From Candidatus Woesearchaeota archaeon (lineage in GTDB: Archaea; Nanobdellota; Nanobdellia; Woesearchaeales; GW2011-AR9), in contig JABHQW010000003.1 in assembly GCA_018696595.1 (NCBI GenBank), positions 177,907 through 241,906 on the forward strand: a DNA stretch of 64,000 nt, in the 5' to 3' direction. Under the pieces are notes generated by a model. That model was not told the DNA's origin and made no database searches. It saw nothing but the letters and a program-made list of their open reading frames with translations. Both the position numbers and the translations under genes were made by a program. Shown here in pieces: positions 1-8,053 of this stretch (position 1 is the first letter of the stretch; every line of letters begins with the position of its first letter).

Positions 1-445
1 TTGCGCAATGTGGACAAGTTCCCCTAACGTATCTATCAGGGAGAGACCTCTCACAACTGGAACAATAAATAACATTCATTTTCTTTGTATAAATCAGATC
101 CTTCTTTCTCAATTCGCTAAAAAAGTATTCAGCTAATTCTTTATTTTCTTCTGAATCAGTATGATAATAATTGTCAAAACCTATTAAAAAAGAGGCAAAA
201 TCTTTTTGGTGTTCTTTTAGAAACTTTGAAGCAAATTTCTTTGGAGACTCTCCTGCTTTTTTAGCGTTAACTTCAATTGGTGTTCCGTGCATATCTGAAG
301 CACAAACATATAATGCATCTTTCCCTAACGATTTTAAGAATCTAGTATAAACGTCTGCTTGAATGTATTCTAAGAGATGACCAATATGAATATTGCCGTT
401 CGCGTAAGGCAAAGCGGCAGTTACAATTATCTTTTCTTTTGCCAT
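1..445 (-). CDS. metG: Methionyl-tRNA synthetase, N-terminal part (runs off the window)
   Basis: Class I aminoacyl-tRNA synthetase that charges tRNA-Met. I translated it from the minus strand; it is absent from the ORF track because its 3' end lies outside the window. The ATG at 443-445 opens with MAKEKIIVTAALPYANGNI and the HIGH signature (IHIGH) near residue 20, then the CASDMHGTP motif that follows in MetRS. The visible part ends in the zinc-knuckle insert (CSSC, then CPHC) at about residues 125-147. Only 148 codons are visible, so the KMSKS loop and anticodon-binding domain cannot be assessed. The 128 bp to the next gene, which runs divergently, hold both promoters. Confidence 0.93.
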   Translation of the reverse strand, partial: MAKEKIIVTAALPYANGNIHIGHLLEYIQADVYTRFLKSLGKDALYVCASDMHGTPIEVNAKKAGESPKKFASKFLKEHQKDFASFLIGFDNYYHTDSEENKELAEYFFSELRKKDLIYTKKMNVIYCSSCERSLPDRYVRGTCPHCA

Positions 446-540
446 TTCAATTAACTAAGTAAAAATAGATTTATTTAAAGGTTGCTGTATTTTTAAGGGG
501 GCAGTAATTCACCACCCCTGAGGCAGTACAAAACAAAACA

Positions 541-549
541 TTTATAAAG
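541..549 (+). promoter_or_regulatory. TATA box of the 574 gene
   Basis: TTTATAAAG lies about 26-30 nt before the ATG at 574, which would make the transcript leaderless or nearly so, the usual arrangement for first genes in this window. Confidence 0.5.
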
Positions 550-573
550 GCCCCATTAAACTTAAGTTTTAAA

Positions 574-804
574 ATGAAAAGAATACATCCCCTAATGGAA
601 CAAAAAAAAACAATTGATACACATTGCCGAGGAGCAGAACAAAGCATCCCCACCTCATTTAGTGCAAGATGCCATTTAACTGAACCAAATTGCCCTCATG
701 CTTCAGGAAATAATTATTTCCCAGTAGAAGGAAAACTGTATCCTGTATGTAGATCAGGAGTGAATTTGGATAAAGAAAGAAAAGCATATGAAAGAATTGA
801 TTAA
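574..804 (+). CDS. Small Cys-containing hypothetical protein (76 aa)
   Basis: I do not recognise the family. The 76-residue product has no membrane segment and has four cysteines (CRGAEQ, ARCHL, NCPHA, VCRSG) plus several histidines, so it could bind a metal, but no standard zinc-ribbon spacing is visible. Support that it is real: a TATA box at leaderless distance, no competing ORF of better quality, and a separate start for the next gene 36 bp downstream. A second in-frame ATG at codon 8 is an alternative start. Function unknown. Confidence 0.55.
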   Translation: MKRIHPLMEQKKTIDTHCRGAEQSIPTSFSARCHLTEPNCPHASGNNYFPVEGKLYPVCRSGVNLDKERKAYERID

Positions 805-840
805 CAAATCTTTTAAATACTAACAATTCTTAGAGCATTA

Positions 841-2115
841 ATGTTCGATTTCATAAAAAAAATATTCTCCAGTAAAGAACCAGAGCAAGTAGAAGTTGCC
901 CTAGAAGAATTAGAATCTTGGTTTAACAAAAAAGTTTCTAAATTAAGTTACAATATTTTTCTCAAAAATTATTTTCAAGAGATTAAGAAACTAAAAAAAG
1001 AATTGAAAGAAAAAACAGAAAAACTAAGCATTGCAGAAATTAACGAGAAAGAACACAAAGGCGTTGATGACCGAGTAAGGAATGTTGTTAAAGGACACAG
1101 AGACAATTATGTTCGAGAAGCAGAAAGGTTTGGTGAAAATATTAATGTTATTGAAAAAGAAAATTTCTCTACAATTGAAGATTATAAACAAGCCCTTGAA
1201 TTTAACAAGAGAATAGACAAAAAGATTGAAGAGTTAGCGAAAAGAACTGCTAAAAGCTATCAAGCATCACAACACTTATTCTTTGAACCAGTAGAAGCAG
1301 TTTTCAAAATAATCGGACAAACTAATTTACTTGTTAAGAAGTTTACAAGAAAGATTTCTGAGAAAGAATTAACTGAATTAGAAGAGATTAAACAGAAAAT
1401 AAAATCAATATTCTCAGAGAAAGAAAAAGGAAAAGATTTTGAAAAGAAAAGTAAAGAGAAAGCAGAGTTTCTTGAAGGCAAAAGAAAAGAGTTAGAAGAA
1501 AAAGAAAAAGAACTTAATGCCCTGAAAGAAAGCCCAGAACACGAACAATTATTAAAACAAAAACAAGAAATAGAGAAACTAGAAACAGAAATAAAAAAGA
1601 ACGAAAACGAGATATTTACTTTCTTTTCTAAATTAAATAAACCGTTAAGAAAATATGAACGGGTTGCCCTGGATAGTAAACTAATTGCCTTGTATTTAGA
1701 GAATGCAACTAAATCTTTCTTTAACGACGAAGAATTAAAGATTAAAGAAGTGTTACAAGGACTAAAAAGAAGCATAGATTCTTTAAATTTTGAAGAAAAA
1801 CAAAAAAATAACTTTATTGAATTAATTGATAAAAGCGAAACGAGTTTCTTGAATGAATTATTATCTTCTGGCAAAAAATTGAAAGAGGACAAAGAGATTG
1901 TTGTTAAAGAGATTAATCAGAGTGAAGTCTCTAAGAAAATTGAGGAAAAAGAAAAAGAGATTGATAATTCTAAAGAAAGAATCGAAAGAATAGAGAAAGA
2001 ATTGGAAGAATTAAAATCAAAATTAGAAAAAATTGATTTAGAAAAAGTAAAACAAGAAGTTAAAGAAAAACTTCAAAACTTATTCTTTGTTGAGATTACT
2101 TTTTCTTCTTCTTAA
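841..2115 (+). CDS. Long coiled-coil protein, function unknown
   Basis: A 424-residue, Lys/Glu-dominated protein with no signal peptide or membrane helix. From about residue 45 to 90, 195 to 265 and 365 to 415 the sequence is heptad-like (runs such as KKELKEKTEKL and KEKEIDNSKERIERIEKEL), separated by less charged stretches, so it is probably an elongated helical dimer. The N terminus MFDFIKKIFSSKEPEQ is amphipathic. A TATA-like TTTTAAATA sits about 25-30 nt before the ATG. It converges with the zinc-ribbon gene on the other strand and overlaps its 3' end by 20 bp. Low-complexity coiled coils match many families by composition, so I assign no function. Confidence 0.8.
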   Translation: MFDFIKKIFSSKEPEQVEVALEELESWFNKKVSKLSYNIFLKNYFQEIKKLKKELKEKTEKLSIAEINEKEHKGVDDRVRNVVKGHRDNYVREAERFGENINVIEKENFSTIEDYKQALEFNKRIDKKIEELAKRTAKSYQASQHLFFEPVEAVFKIIGQTNLLVKKFTRKISEKELTELEEIKQKIKSIFSEKEKGKDFEKKSKEKAEFLEGKRKELEEKEKELNALKESPEHEQLLKQKQEIEKLETEIKKNENEIFTFFSKLNKPLRKYERVALDSKLIALYLENATKSFFNDEELKIKEVLQGLKRSIDSLNFEEKQKNNFIELIDKSETSFLNELLSSGKKLKEDKEIVVKEINQSEVSKKIEEKEKEIDNSKERIERIEKELEELKSKLEKIDLEKVKQEVKEKLQNLFFVEITFSSS

Positions 2116-2506
2116 TTGCCTTAAGTTTCTTAGTTACAGGAATCTTAGCACCACAATGTTCACACTCAATAACATAAGCATCTACGCCTTTGAACTTTTT
2201 TCTTTTGTAGACACAAGTGCCTTCCCCATCTTTACCACATTCAGGACAAGTATATTGTGCTTCTAATGTTAAAGAGGCTTCGTGTTCAGCTTTTGGTTCA
2301 GTATGGCCACACCCCGGACAAACATATTCCAAAGAACGTGGTTTCGCCCTACCTGTTTTTGGATTCACTGGTTTACCCATTTTAGCTTTTTTACATTTAG
2401 GACATTCTTTTCTGTAAACCCAAGCTAGAACATTGCCATTCTCGCCAATACTTCGATTTGTAAAGTATAAACATTCTTCCATTGATTCAGGAGTTTTTAG
2501 TGCCAT
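2096..2506 (-). CDS. Zinc-ribbon protein with a Lys-rich tail
   Basis: Three potential zinc-binding pairs are spread along the protein: CPKCKKAK near residue 35, CPGCGH near 65, CPECGKDG near 90, closed by CEHCGAKIP near 115, followed by a basic tail ending in KKKKK. This is the layout of small archaeal zinc-ribbon proteins that bind nucleic acid or RNA polymerase, but I cannot name a family. The ORF-track start at 2518 is a GTG; the ATG at 2506 is preferred because an AGGTGA Shine-Dalgarno lies 8 nt upstream. Convergent with and overlapping the coiled-coil gene by 20 bp. Confidence 0.75.
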   Translation of the reverse strand: MALKTPESMEECLYFTNRSIGENGNVLAWVYRKECPKCKKAKMGKPVNPKTGRAKPRSLEYVCPGCGHTEPKAEHEASLTLEAQYTCPECGKDGEGTCVYKRKKFKGVDAYVIECEHCGAKIPVTKKLKAIKKKKK

Positions 2507-2545
2507 TTCTTTATTCACCTTTTTCAGTTTTCTGATAATAAAATG

Positions 2546-2785
2546 TTATAAGTAATAAACCTTTCCCCCTAATGAGTTTTTGATTGCTTTAATGGTATAC
2601 CCACCAAGATTATCATTGAAAAAATAAACTAATTCTTGCTGACTAGGATTCTCATTACAAGTATCAATAGCCAATAATCTAACATCAAACTTAGCAACAA
2701 ATTGTTCTAGATCAGATAAATTAAATGCTAAAGAAGATAGTTGTTCTACCGTTAAAGGATCAATTAATTCTTCGGACAAGATCAT
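2546..2785 (-). CDS. Small hypothetical protein downstream of a PLP-fold gene
   Basis: About 79 residues, soluble, with no recognisable motif; it ends in LGGYTIKAIKNSLGGKVYYL. The track start at 2806 is a TTG inside the preceding gene; the ATG at 2783-2785 begins one base after that gene's stop, so I use it and infer translational coupling. The pair probably forms a two-gene operon with the 2787-3584 gene. Function unknown. Confidence 0.55.
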   Translation of the reverse strand: MILSEELIDPLTVEQLSSLAFNLSDLEQFVAKFDVRLLAIDTCNENPSQQELVYFFNDNLGGYTIKAIKNSLGGKVYYL

Positions 2786-2786
2786 C

Positions 2787-3584
2787 TTATAATCTCTTAA
2801 TCTCAATTGAGATTGCTGTTTTATTTATCCGAATGTATCTAGGACATTCAGTAAATTCAAGAGAATTATTCTCGCAGTATTTAATAATCTTTTCTTTTAC
2901 ATCATCATTATTGAATTCAACAATTACAACAAAACCCAGATGATTTTTGTTGATAACATTGTAATCTTTCAGATCTCCAATAACTTGGGTTCTTCTTTCT
3001 GTTAGAAACTTGATTCTGTTAGGCAAATCATCAATCTTTTCATTAATAGTTTTTAATTTTTCTTCGTCTTCTAAAACTTCAAAAGTATCTTTGATTTGGT
3101 TGAAGACAGATTCTTCTTTGCAAGAGATGAAACCACCAACTTTTGCTTCAATTAGTTTCCATCTACCAAAAGAAGAAAGCATTACGTCCGCATAATCTCC
3201 GTTGCATAATTTAGTTCCAATCGCCCCAGAGATGTCTAGAACAACTAAACAATCATTTTCTTTACAGATTTTATAGATTTCTTCCATTTGCTGTTCAGCG
3301 TGATAACCACCAGGATTTTGATATAAGAAAACATCTGCTTCTTTTACTTTCTCTTTTAGATCTTCCAAATCAATGATTGCGTTATTACAAGCAACTTTCT
3401 CAAAATCAATTCCCATCTTAGCAGGAAACTTCTCATAACTTAACCAACCACCTTCTTCTGGGATTAAAAGTTTCTTTTTCACTAAATGTAACGCAGACCA
3501 GATGGCTTTATCTCCTTTGAGAACTATCTCTATATGATCGTGTTTAGTTAATTCTTTCAGCTTGTTGATTATTTCTTCTTTCAT
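2787..3584 (-). CDS. PLP-dependent aminotransferase-like protein (DegT/fold type I type)
   Basis: A 265-residue protein with the core of a fold-type-I PLP enzyme: VFLYQNPGGYHAEQQMEEIYKIC, then LVVLDISGAIGT where the Asp would contact the pyridine nitrogen, then SSFGRWKLIEAKVGGF, which resembles the DegT/DnrJ segment holding the Schiff-base Lys. It is much shorter than typical DegT enzymes (about 370 aa) and the N-terminal substrate domain looks reduced, so activity is uncertain. No pathway genes for sugar amination are next to it. The call rests on motif resemblance only. Confidence 0.6.
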   Translation of the reverse strand: MKEEIINKLKELTKHDHIEIVLKGDKAIWSALHLVKKKLLIPEEGGWLSYEKFPAKMGIDFEKVACNNAIIDLEDLKEKVKEADVFLYQNPGGYHAEQQMEEIYKICKENDCLVVLDISGAIGTKLCNGDYADVMLSSFGRWKLIEAKVGGFISCKEESVFNQIKDTFEVLEDEEKLKTINEKIDDLPNRIKFLTERRTQVIGDLKDYNVINKNHLGFVVIVEFNNDDVKEKIIKYCENNSLEFTECPRYIRINKTAISIEIKRL

Positions 3585-3645
3585 TGAATATAGAATTATC
3601 TAGTTACTTTATAAAAATAATGGAAAAAAAGAAAAGAAAAAAAAA

Positions 3646-4395
3646 CTAACTGGTTTCAGAAGTAGCTAATTCAGTGCAAGTAACCTTTAGCAATTCAACA
3701 TCTATTCCCACTGCAGGAACAATGTTATTACAAAGTTCTGGATTTTTCTTTATCTCTGCTAAACTTACAAAACAAGTAGACGTCGAAAAAGGATCATCCA
3801 TTTTGTTGCAAATAGTTTCGTCTTCCAATAATTCTGCCATTTCCCTGTAACAGTTCTTTTGAGTTACTGCTGAAGCTTCCTCGATAGAAACAGGCAATTT
3901 ATCACAAATTGAAATATCTGATTTGGCTTTTGCCAAAGTTAACAAACATTTTTCATTTGTAAACTTAGAAGTAATCTTATCACAAATGGATTCGTCAAGA
4001 GTAACTTCTGCCATTGCTAAGAAACAATTATTCTTATTTAATTCTGAATCAATTAACTCACAAAAACTAGAATCCTTTTTAATAGTGGCTAAACAATTAT
4101 TCTTGATATTATTTTCAGTGATTTGATTACATAGCTTTTCATCGGAAGAGGAAAGGGCAATCTTATTTATACAAGAATTTTTCATTAACTCGTCTACCTT
4201 ACCACAAACATCTACATTCCCGGTTGTTTCAGCTAAATCAAAATAACAATTTAAATTGTCTAACTTACCGGTCAACAGATCACATTTTTGGTATTCTGAT
4301 TCTAAATCAACCTCCACAACATCTTCAGCAGGACTACAACCAACAATAAACATTGCAATTACTAATAAACTTAAGAAAACAATTATCTTTTTCAT
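3646..4395 (-). CDS. Lipoprotein with tandem Cys-pair repeats
   Basis: Signal peptide MKKIIVFLSLLVIAMFIVGC with a lipobox (FIVGC), so an exported, lipid-anchored protein. The mature part consists of about seven repeats of roughly 30 residues with the pattern C..I......C...LA, for example ICDKITSKFTNEKCLLTLA, giving regularly spaced cysteines that could pair in disulfides. The ORF-track start adds MIY; I use the next ATG because GGGGTTGAT lies about 6-7 nt upstream. Its signal peptide is nearly the same as those of the two lipoproteins at 6.6 and 8.0 kb although the mature part is unrelated. Role unknown; helical repeats suggest protein binding. Confidence 0.8.
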   Translation of the reverse strand: MKKIIVFLSLLVIAMFIVGCSPAEDVVEVDLESEYQKCDLLTGKLDNLNCYFDLAETTGNVDVCGKVDELMKNSCINKIALSSSDEKLCNQITENNIKNNCLATIKKDSSFCELIDSELNKNNCFLAMAEVTLDESICDKITSKFTNEKCLLTLAKAKSDISICDKLPVSIEEASAVTQKNCYREMAELLEDETICNKMDDPFSTSTCFVSLAEIKKNPELCNNIVPAVGIDVELLKVTCTELATSETS

Positions 4396-4452
4396 ATATA
4401 TCAACCCCTATTTTTAAATTAAGTTAAGTTAATATTTTATTATTAATAAAGG

Positions 4453-5082
4453 TTACGTAAACCAACTAATGATAGTATAAAAACGAAACTGTTGTGCTAA
4501 ATTCAAAGGTAATGTGGACCGATATAACCATATACCTATTATCGCCAGTATTAAAAAAGTTCCAATGATACTAATAATTAAACCATATCTCCTAATGTTC
4601 TTAGGTTTAAAATATAAAATAATGCCAGATGCACTAAGCCCCAAACCAAATAATCCAATTACCAAAATAACCAAAGCCCCAAGATAAGATTTCTTCCAAC
4701 CAAGAAACCATGAAGTCTGTGCCACCCACAAAAAGAAAGAAAAAATCAAACTTCCAAGCCCGCATAAAAAACTCCAGATTCCAAAATTAATTCTTTTCTT
4801 CTTATTAATCTTTTTAGGTTTCTTAACTAATTTTCCATTCTTTCTATCCTGAACATAACTATAAACATGGTAAACAATGTAAAAAAAAGTATAAGCTACT
4901 AAAAGTGGAAACAAGAAAAACCCAAAATTATCCAAAATCCGGCTAATAACAGTACATTCATTGATAAAACCACATTCAGATCTTTTTGTTGCTTGTGTAT
5001 AGATTAAAAATAAATTAATTACATAAAACGAAACTAGAACGTACCATTTCAACGAAAATAATTTCTTAATTTTCGGATTCAT
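4453..5082 (-). CDS. Polytopic membrane protein, unknown function
   Basis: A 209-residue protein with five to six hydrophobic segments: WYVLVSFYVINLFLIY near residue 13, a second near 50 (FFLFPLLVAYTFFYIVY), then after a basic loop (KKPKKINKKKR) three or four more (SFLCGLGSLIFSFFLWV, LGALVILVIGLFGLGL, GLIISIIGTFLILAIIGIW). The C-terminal part resembles the short gene just upstream (DUF4190-like). Start supported by AGGTG 5-6 nt before the ATG. Third gene of a minus-strand run after the site-2 protease, so it may share its transcript. Confidence 0.7.
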   Translation of the reverse strand: MNPKIKKLFSLKWYVLVSFYVINLFLIYTQATKRSECGFINECTVISRILDNFGFFLFPLLVAYTFFYIVYHVYSYVQDRKNGKLVKKPKKINKKKRINFGIWSFLCGLGSLIFSFFLWVAQTSWFLGWKKSYLGALVILVIGLFGLGLSASGIILYFKPKNIRRYGLIISIIGTFLILAIIGIWLYRSTLPLNLAQQFRFYTIISWFT

Positions 5083-5106
5083 TTATACACCTTTTTTTAA
5101 TTTTTA

Positions 5107-5400
5107 TCATGCAGCACTTTTGATAAATATGTTAAGTATGAGTAAAACATCTAAAATAATTCCCAGAATACTAAGTATTAATGCCCATTTCTTTTTTTCA
5201 GAAGAAATACTATACAAAACAATTCCAAGAAATCCCAGAAGTAGACCTAACAATAAACCAAAAATAATTAGATTACCTAAACTATACATCAATCTTGTTA
5301 CTCTTAAAACAATAAACAATAACAAAAACAAAAATGGAGCAACAATACTTCCAATACCACACCTCAAACTCCATTTCCCATAATCTTTTTTCTCAATCAC
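5107..5400 (-). CDS. Small DUF4190-like membrane protein
   Basis: A 97-residue protein with three hydrophobic segments (SIVAPFLFLLLFIVL, LIIFGLLLGLLLGFLGIVLY, WALILSILGIILDVLLIL) and the pattern KWSLRCGIGSI before the first, as in DUF4190-type proteins. Its ATG overlaps the stop codon of the site-2 protease gene (ATGA), which points to coupled translation and a possible role in the same membrane process. Family function is not known. Confidence 0.7.
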   Translation of the reverse strand: MIEKKDYGKWSLRCGIGSIVAPFLFLLLFIVLRVTRLMYSLGNLIIFGLLLGLLLGFLGIVLYSISSEKKKWALILSILGIILDVLLILNIFIKSAA

Positions 5401-6536
5401 TTTTGTTTATGTTTCCTCTTCTTAACCTTACCCAACTTGCCAAACTTAAATTCCCACACTAACCGATGCATTACAGATTTCTTAGAAACAACACCTAAAA
5501 CTTTTTTACCATCCATTACAGGAAGAATCTCCAGCCCAGTTTCAGCAAACTTTCTAAAAGCAGTATAAGCACTATCCTTTGAACCTAAAGTCTTAATCTG
5601 ATGTAAAGGGATAGAAACTTGTTTCAGTTTAATCATTTCTTGCATTTTTACAGGCATCTTATTGATCTGTTTCAAATCTATTATACCAACAAACCCCTTT
5701 CCCTTAACAATAAACACTTCTTCATCTTTATTAGCGTACTTCTTAACAAAATCAACGAACTTCATTGAAGGAGAAAGTTTAGCATACTTTTTCTTAAGTA
5801 ATTCTTTAACACGAATATCTGCAAGAACTTCTCTCATCGCCACTTGTTCATAACTAGCACCAGCAATAAAGAATAAGAACCCCCCTAAGAAAACAAACCA
5901 TAACCCTGCACCAATCCCATTAAATAATCCAATAACACCTAAAACTATCAAGAATCCAGCAAAGAATTTCCCAATACTAACCGCAATCTTTGTCGCTTTT
6001 CTCAAATCTTTAAAATACCAATAAAGAATTGCTCTGAAAGCTCGACCACCATCTAAAGGAAATGCTGGGATTGAATTGAATACGGCCAAGATCAAATTTA
6101 ATTGATACAAATAAAAACTAATCGCAGTAATAAATACACTAAAACCATTCTGGTTAACTAAATAAAATACTCCAGCCAACAATAAAGAAAATATGGGCCC
6201 AGCAATCGCCATTTGAAATTCTGAACTTGGTTTCATATCTTCACGAGTAATTCCAGCGACACCACCAAAAAAGAATAATGTGATTGATTCAACTTTAATC
6301 CGTTTAGCTTTAGCAACTAATGAATGTGATAACTCATGTAATAAAACTGAAACAAATAATAGTAAAGAAGCAGTTATGCCCATCGACCAATACATCTCTT
6401 TAGACAGATCTGGAAAGAATTCTGGAAAAAAGCTAGCAGATAAACTCCAAGCTAGTAAAGCAAACACAAACCACCAAGTGAAATGTAATTTTATATCTAT
6501 CCCAAATATTCTAAACAGCTTAGTCGAACCTCTCAT
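5397..6536 (-). CDS. Site-2 protease family (M50) intramembrane metalloprotease with CBS pair
   Basis: Membrane-embedded zinc protease of the S2P class that cuts substrates within the bilayer. Seen: an N-terminal segment with helices at about residues 18-35 and 50-65, the zinc-binding HExxH as LLHELSHSLVAKAKRI near residue 70, and the second catalytic motif FNSIPAFPLDGGRAF near residue 155 with the Asp that completes the metal site. After more helices to about 230, the soluble C terminus (about 245-370) has two CBS-like halves, which in this family sense nucleotides. Length of 379 aa is typical. It heads a run with two membrane proteins. Its first ~20 codons have a degraded copy at 7928-7990. 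Confidence 0.9.
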   Translation of the reverse strand: MRGSTKLFRIFGIDIKLHFTWWFVFALLAWSLSASFFPEFFPDLSKEMYWSMGITASLLLFVSVLLHELSHSLVAKAKRIKVESITLFFFGGVAGITREDMKPSSEFQMAIAGPIFSLLLAGVFYLVNQNGFSVFITAISFYLYQLNLILAVFNSIPAFPLDGGRAFRAILYWYFKDLRKATKIAVSIGKFFAGFLIVLGVIGLFNGIGAGLWFVFLGGFLFFIAGASYEQVAMREVLADIRVKELLKKKYAKLSPSMKFVDFVKKYANKDEEVFIVKGKGFVGIIDLKQINKMPVKMQEMIKLKQVSIPLHQIKTLGSKDSAYTAFRKFAETGLEILPVMDGKKVLGVVSKKSVMHRLVWEFKFGKLGKVKKRKHKQK

Positions 6537-6613
6537 TAAGAAGAATTATTATTTTTAATTATATAAATGTTTGTTTTAAAGAAAAAAAAGAAAAAAAGAA
6601 AAAAAGGTTTATT
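6478..6613. repeat. Direct repeat copy A: 5' end of M50 gene, intergenic spacer, lipoprotein 3' end
   Basis: 136 bp that recur, with changes and about 10 bp of indels, at 7928-8053. Copy A includes the first ~20 codons of the protease gene, the 75-bp spacer with the A-rich run (GAAAAAAAAGAAAAAAAGAA), and the stop codon of the lipoprotein gene. It marks one junction of a tandem duplication. Confidence 0.85.
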
Positions 6614-7844
6614 ATGGACAACCAGCACCAGCAATTTCTCCAACCATCTCCCAACCGGAATTAGTATCACATTTAGGAACTCCGTCAGAAATCCAACCAA
6701 ATTTTTTCATTGTACCATTTGCTTCACAGATTGGTATGCCACATTCCTTACATAACGGTTTTTGATAATACGAATTGAAACCTTCTCCAGCCTCATAACA
6801 GGTCCCGTTATTTTCGTAAAGAGGACGACAATCCTTAGGGATTTCAAACTCTTCCCCAGGGAAACAAGAACTACTAGTAAGATTAACAAAGTTATCCCCG
6901 TCACAATAAGTATCAATTTGTCCTATATTACAACATCCTGTACCCTCCAAACAATAGTTTTCGGTAGGCCCACAGTATTGATCTGTTTCATAAGTACTAC
7001 AACTTTGGTTGTAGTATTCTGTATACGCAAGCCAATAACCATATGGTTTTTTACAAGTAATCTCTCCAGTTGCTTGACCTTGTTCACAATTAGGTGATTC
7101 TACACAAACACTATCTACACAAGTTCCGCTTTCGCAAACCACACCACAAGCACCACAATTATTAGAGTCTGTTGCAATATAATTATCACAAGCTAAACTA
7201 CCATCATTATCTTGACAGTTCTTCCAGCCATTATCACAAGCACAGTTGGCCCCATTAGTACTATCAGAATTTACAAGGCAGTATGAATTTATACCACAAT
7301 CTTGCTCAAAACCACCACAATTTTCATTGGTTGTACAATAAGCAGTCACAATCATTTCTATCCCTTGATTAGCATAATTATAATATTCTTCTTCATTAAG
7401 AACAACTTTGCCATCGACAGTAACAACTGTTTTATCAACCCAACCGTCCCCGTCATTATCTACTCCATCACAAATTTCAGCTTGAACACAAGTGCCAGCA
7501 GCAATATCACACCCATTCTCGCAAGCTAACCAAGATCGAGAAATAGTATTTCCACTTCTACCAGAATTACAATAATATTCTACAATTTTTCCTTTATAAC
7601 ATCGATCCGTATAAGGACCATAATCTTTTCCATATCTTGTAAAAGTTAAACTTCCTTTTACAAATACGCTAGAGTCAGCATCAGGACTTTTATCACAAGA
7701 ATCTACAGGGGAAAAAGAAGCCTGTCCGGCAAGAGCACCAGAGTCTCCTTCAAAACCTTCCTCTGCAGGAAGTTCTTCAGCACAACCAACAATAAACATT
7801 GCTATAACAAGCAGAATCAACATAATTAAAACATTTCTTTTCAT
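6612..7844 (-). CDS. Cys-rich lipoprotein (copy 1 of a tandem pair)
   Basis: Exported lipoprotein: signal peptide MKRNVLIMLILLVIAMFIVGC with lipobox, then an acidic linker and LAGQA. The mature part is Cys-rich: a CDKSPDADSSVFVKG module, a metal-binding-like DGVDNDGDGWVDK loop near residue 137, several short CxxxC units, and a C-terminal module starting CEQGQATGEITC that is shared with the next gene. I use the ATG seven codons into the ORF-track call because AGGAGTGATG precedes it at correct spacing. Probably a cell-surface binding protein; no enzymatic motif seen. Confidence 0.8.
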   Translation of the reverse strand: MKRNVLIMLILLVIAMFIVGCAEELPAEEGFEGDSGALAGQASFSPVDSCDKSPDADSSVFVKGSLTFTRYGKDYGPYTDRCYKGKIVEYYCNSGRSGNTISRSWLACENGCDIAAGTCVQAEICDGVDNDGDGWVDKTVVTVDGKVVLNEEEYYNYANQGIEMIVTAYCTTNENCGGFEQDCGINSYCLVNSDSTNGANCACDNGWKNCQDNDGSLACDNYIATDSNNCGACGVVCESGTCVDSVCVESPNCEQGQATGEITCKKPYGYWLAYTEYYNQSCSTYETDQYCGPTENYCLEGTGCCNIGQIDTYCDGDNFVNLTSSSCFPGEEFEIPKDCRPLYENNGTCYEAGEGFNSYYQKPLCKECGIPICEANGTMKKFGWISDGVPKCDTNSGWEMVGEIAGAGCP

Positions 7845-7864
7845 TTTCACATCACTCCTCATTT

Positions 7865-7887
7865 TTTACTAAATTAAATTAAATTAA
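7865..7887. repeat. AATTA pentanucleotide run upstream of lipoprotein copy 1
   Basis: Three to four units of (TAAAT/AATTA) between the ATG region and a TATA-like TTATAAAGG (minus strand, about 7901-7909). The same run at 9755-9786 before copy 2 is longer. It would lie in the 5' untranslated region or next to the transcription start. Confidence 0.6.
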
Positions 7888-7927
7888 GTAGACTTTATTC
7901 CTTTATAACTTTTCCCCTATCATAAAA

Positions 7928-8053
7928 GTGAAAAGTAATTTTATATCTATCTTAAAAATCTTAGTTGAACCTCTCACTAAAAAGAATTATTTTTTTAATT
8001 ATATAAATGTTTGTTTTAAAGAAAAAAAAGAAAAAAAGAAAAAAAGGTTTATT
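7928..8053. repeat. Direct repeat copy B: vestigial M50 gene start between lipoprotein genes
   Basis: 126 bp matching 6478-6613. In this copy the protease start codon has changed (CTCATTAAG to CTCACTAAA on the plus strand, ATG to GTG on the coding strand) and the reading frame is not continued, so it is a fossil of the protease 5' end left when the lipoprotein gene and its flank were duplicated. Confidence 0.8.

Noticed and set aside
1260-1892. 210-aa minus-strand ORF
   Set aside because: Shadow of the Lys/Glu coiled-coil gene on the plus strand; its Ser/Phe-rich content is the antisense of that repeat composition.
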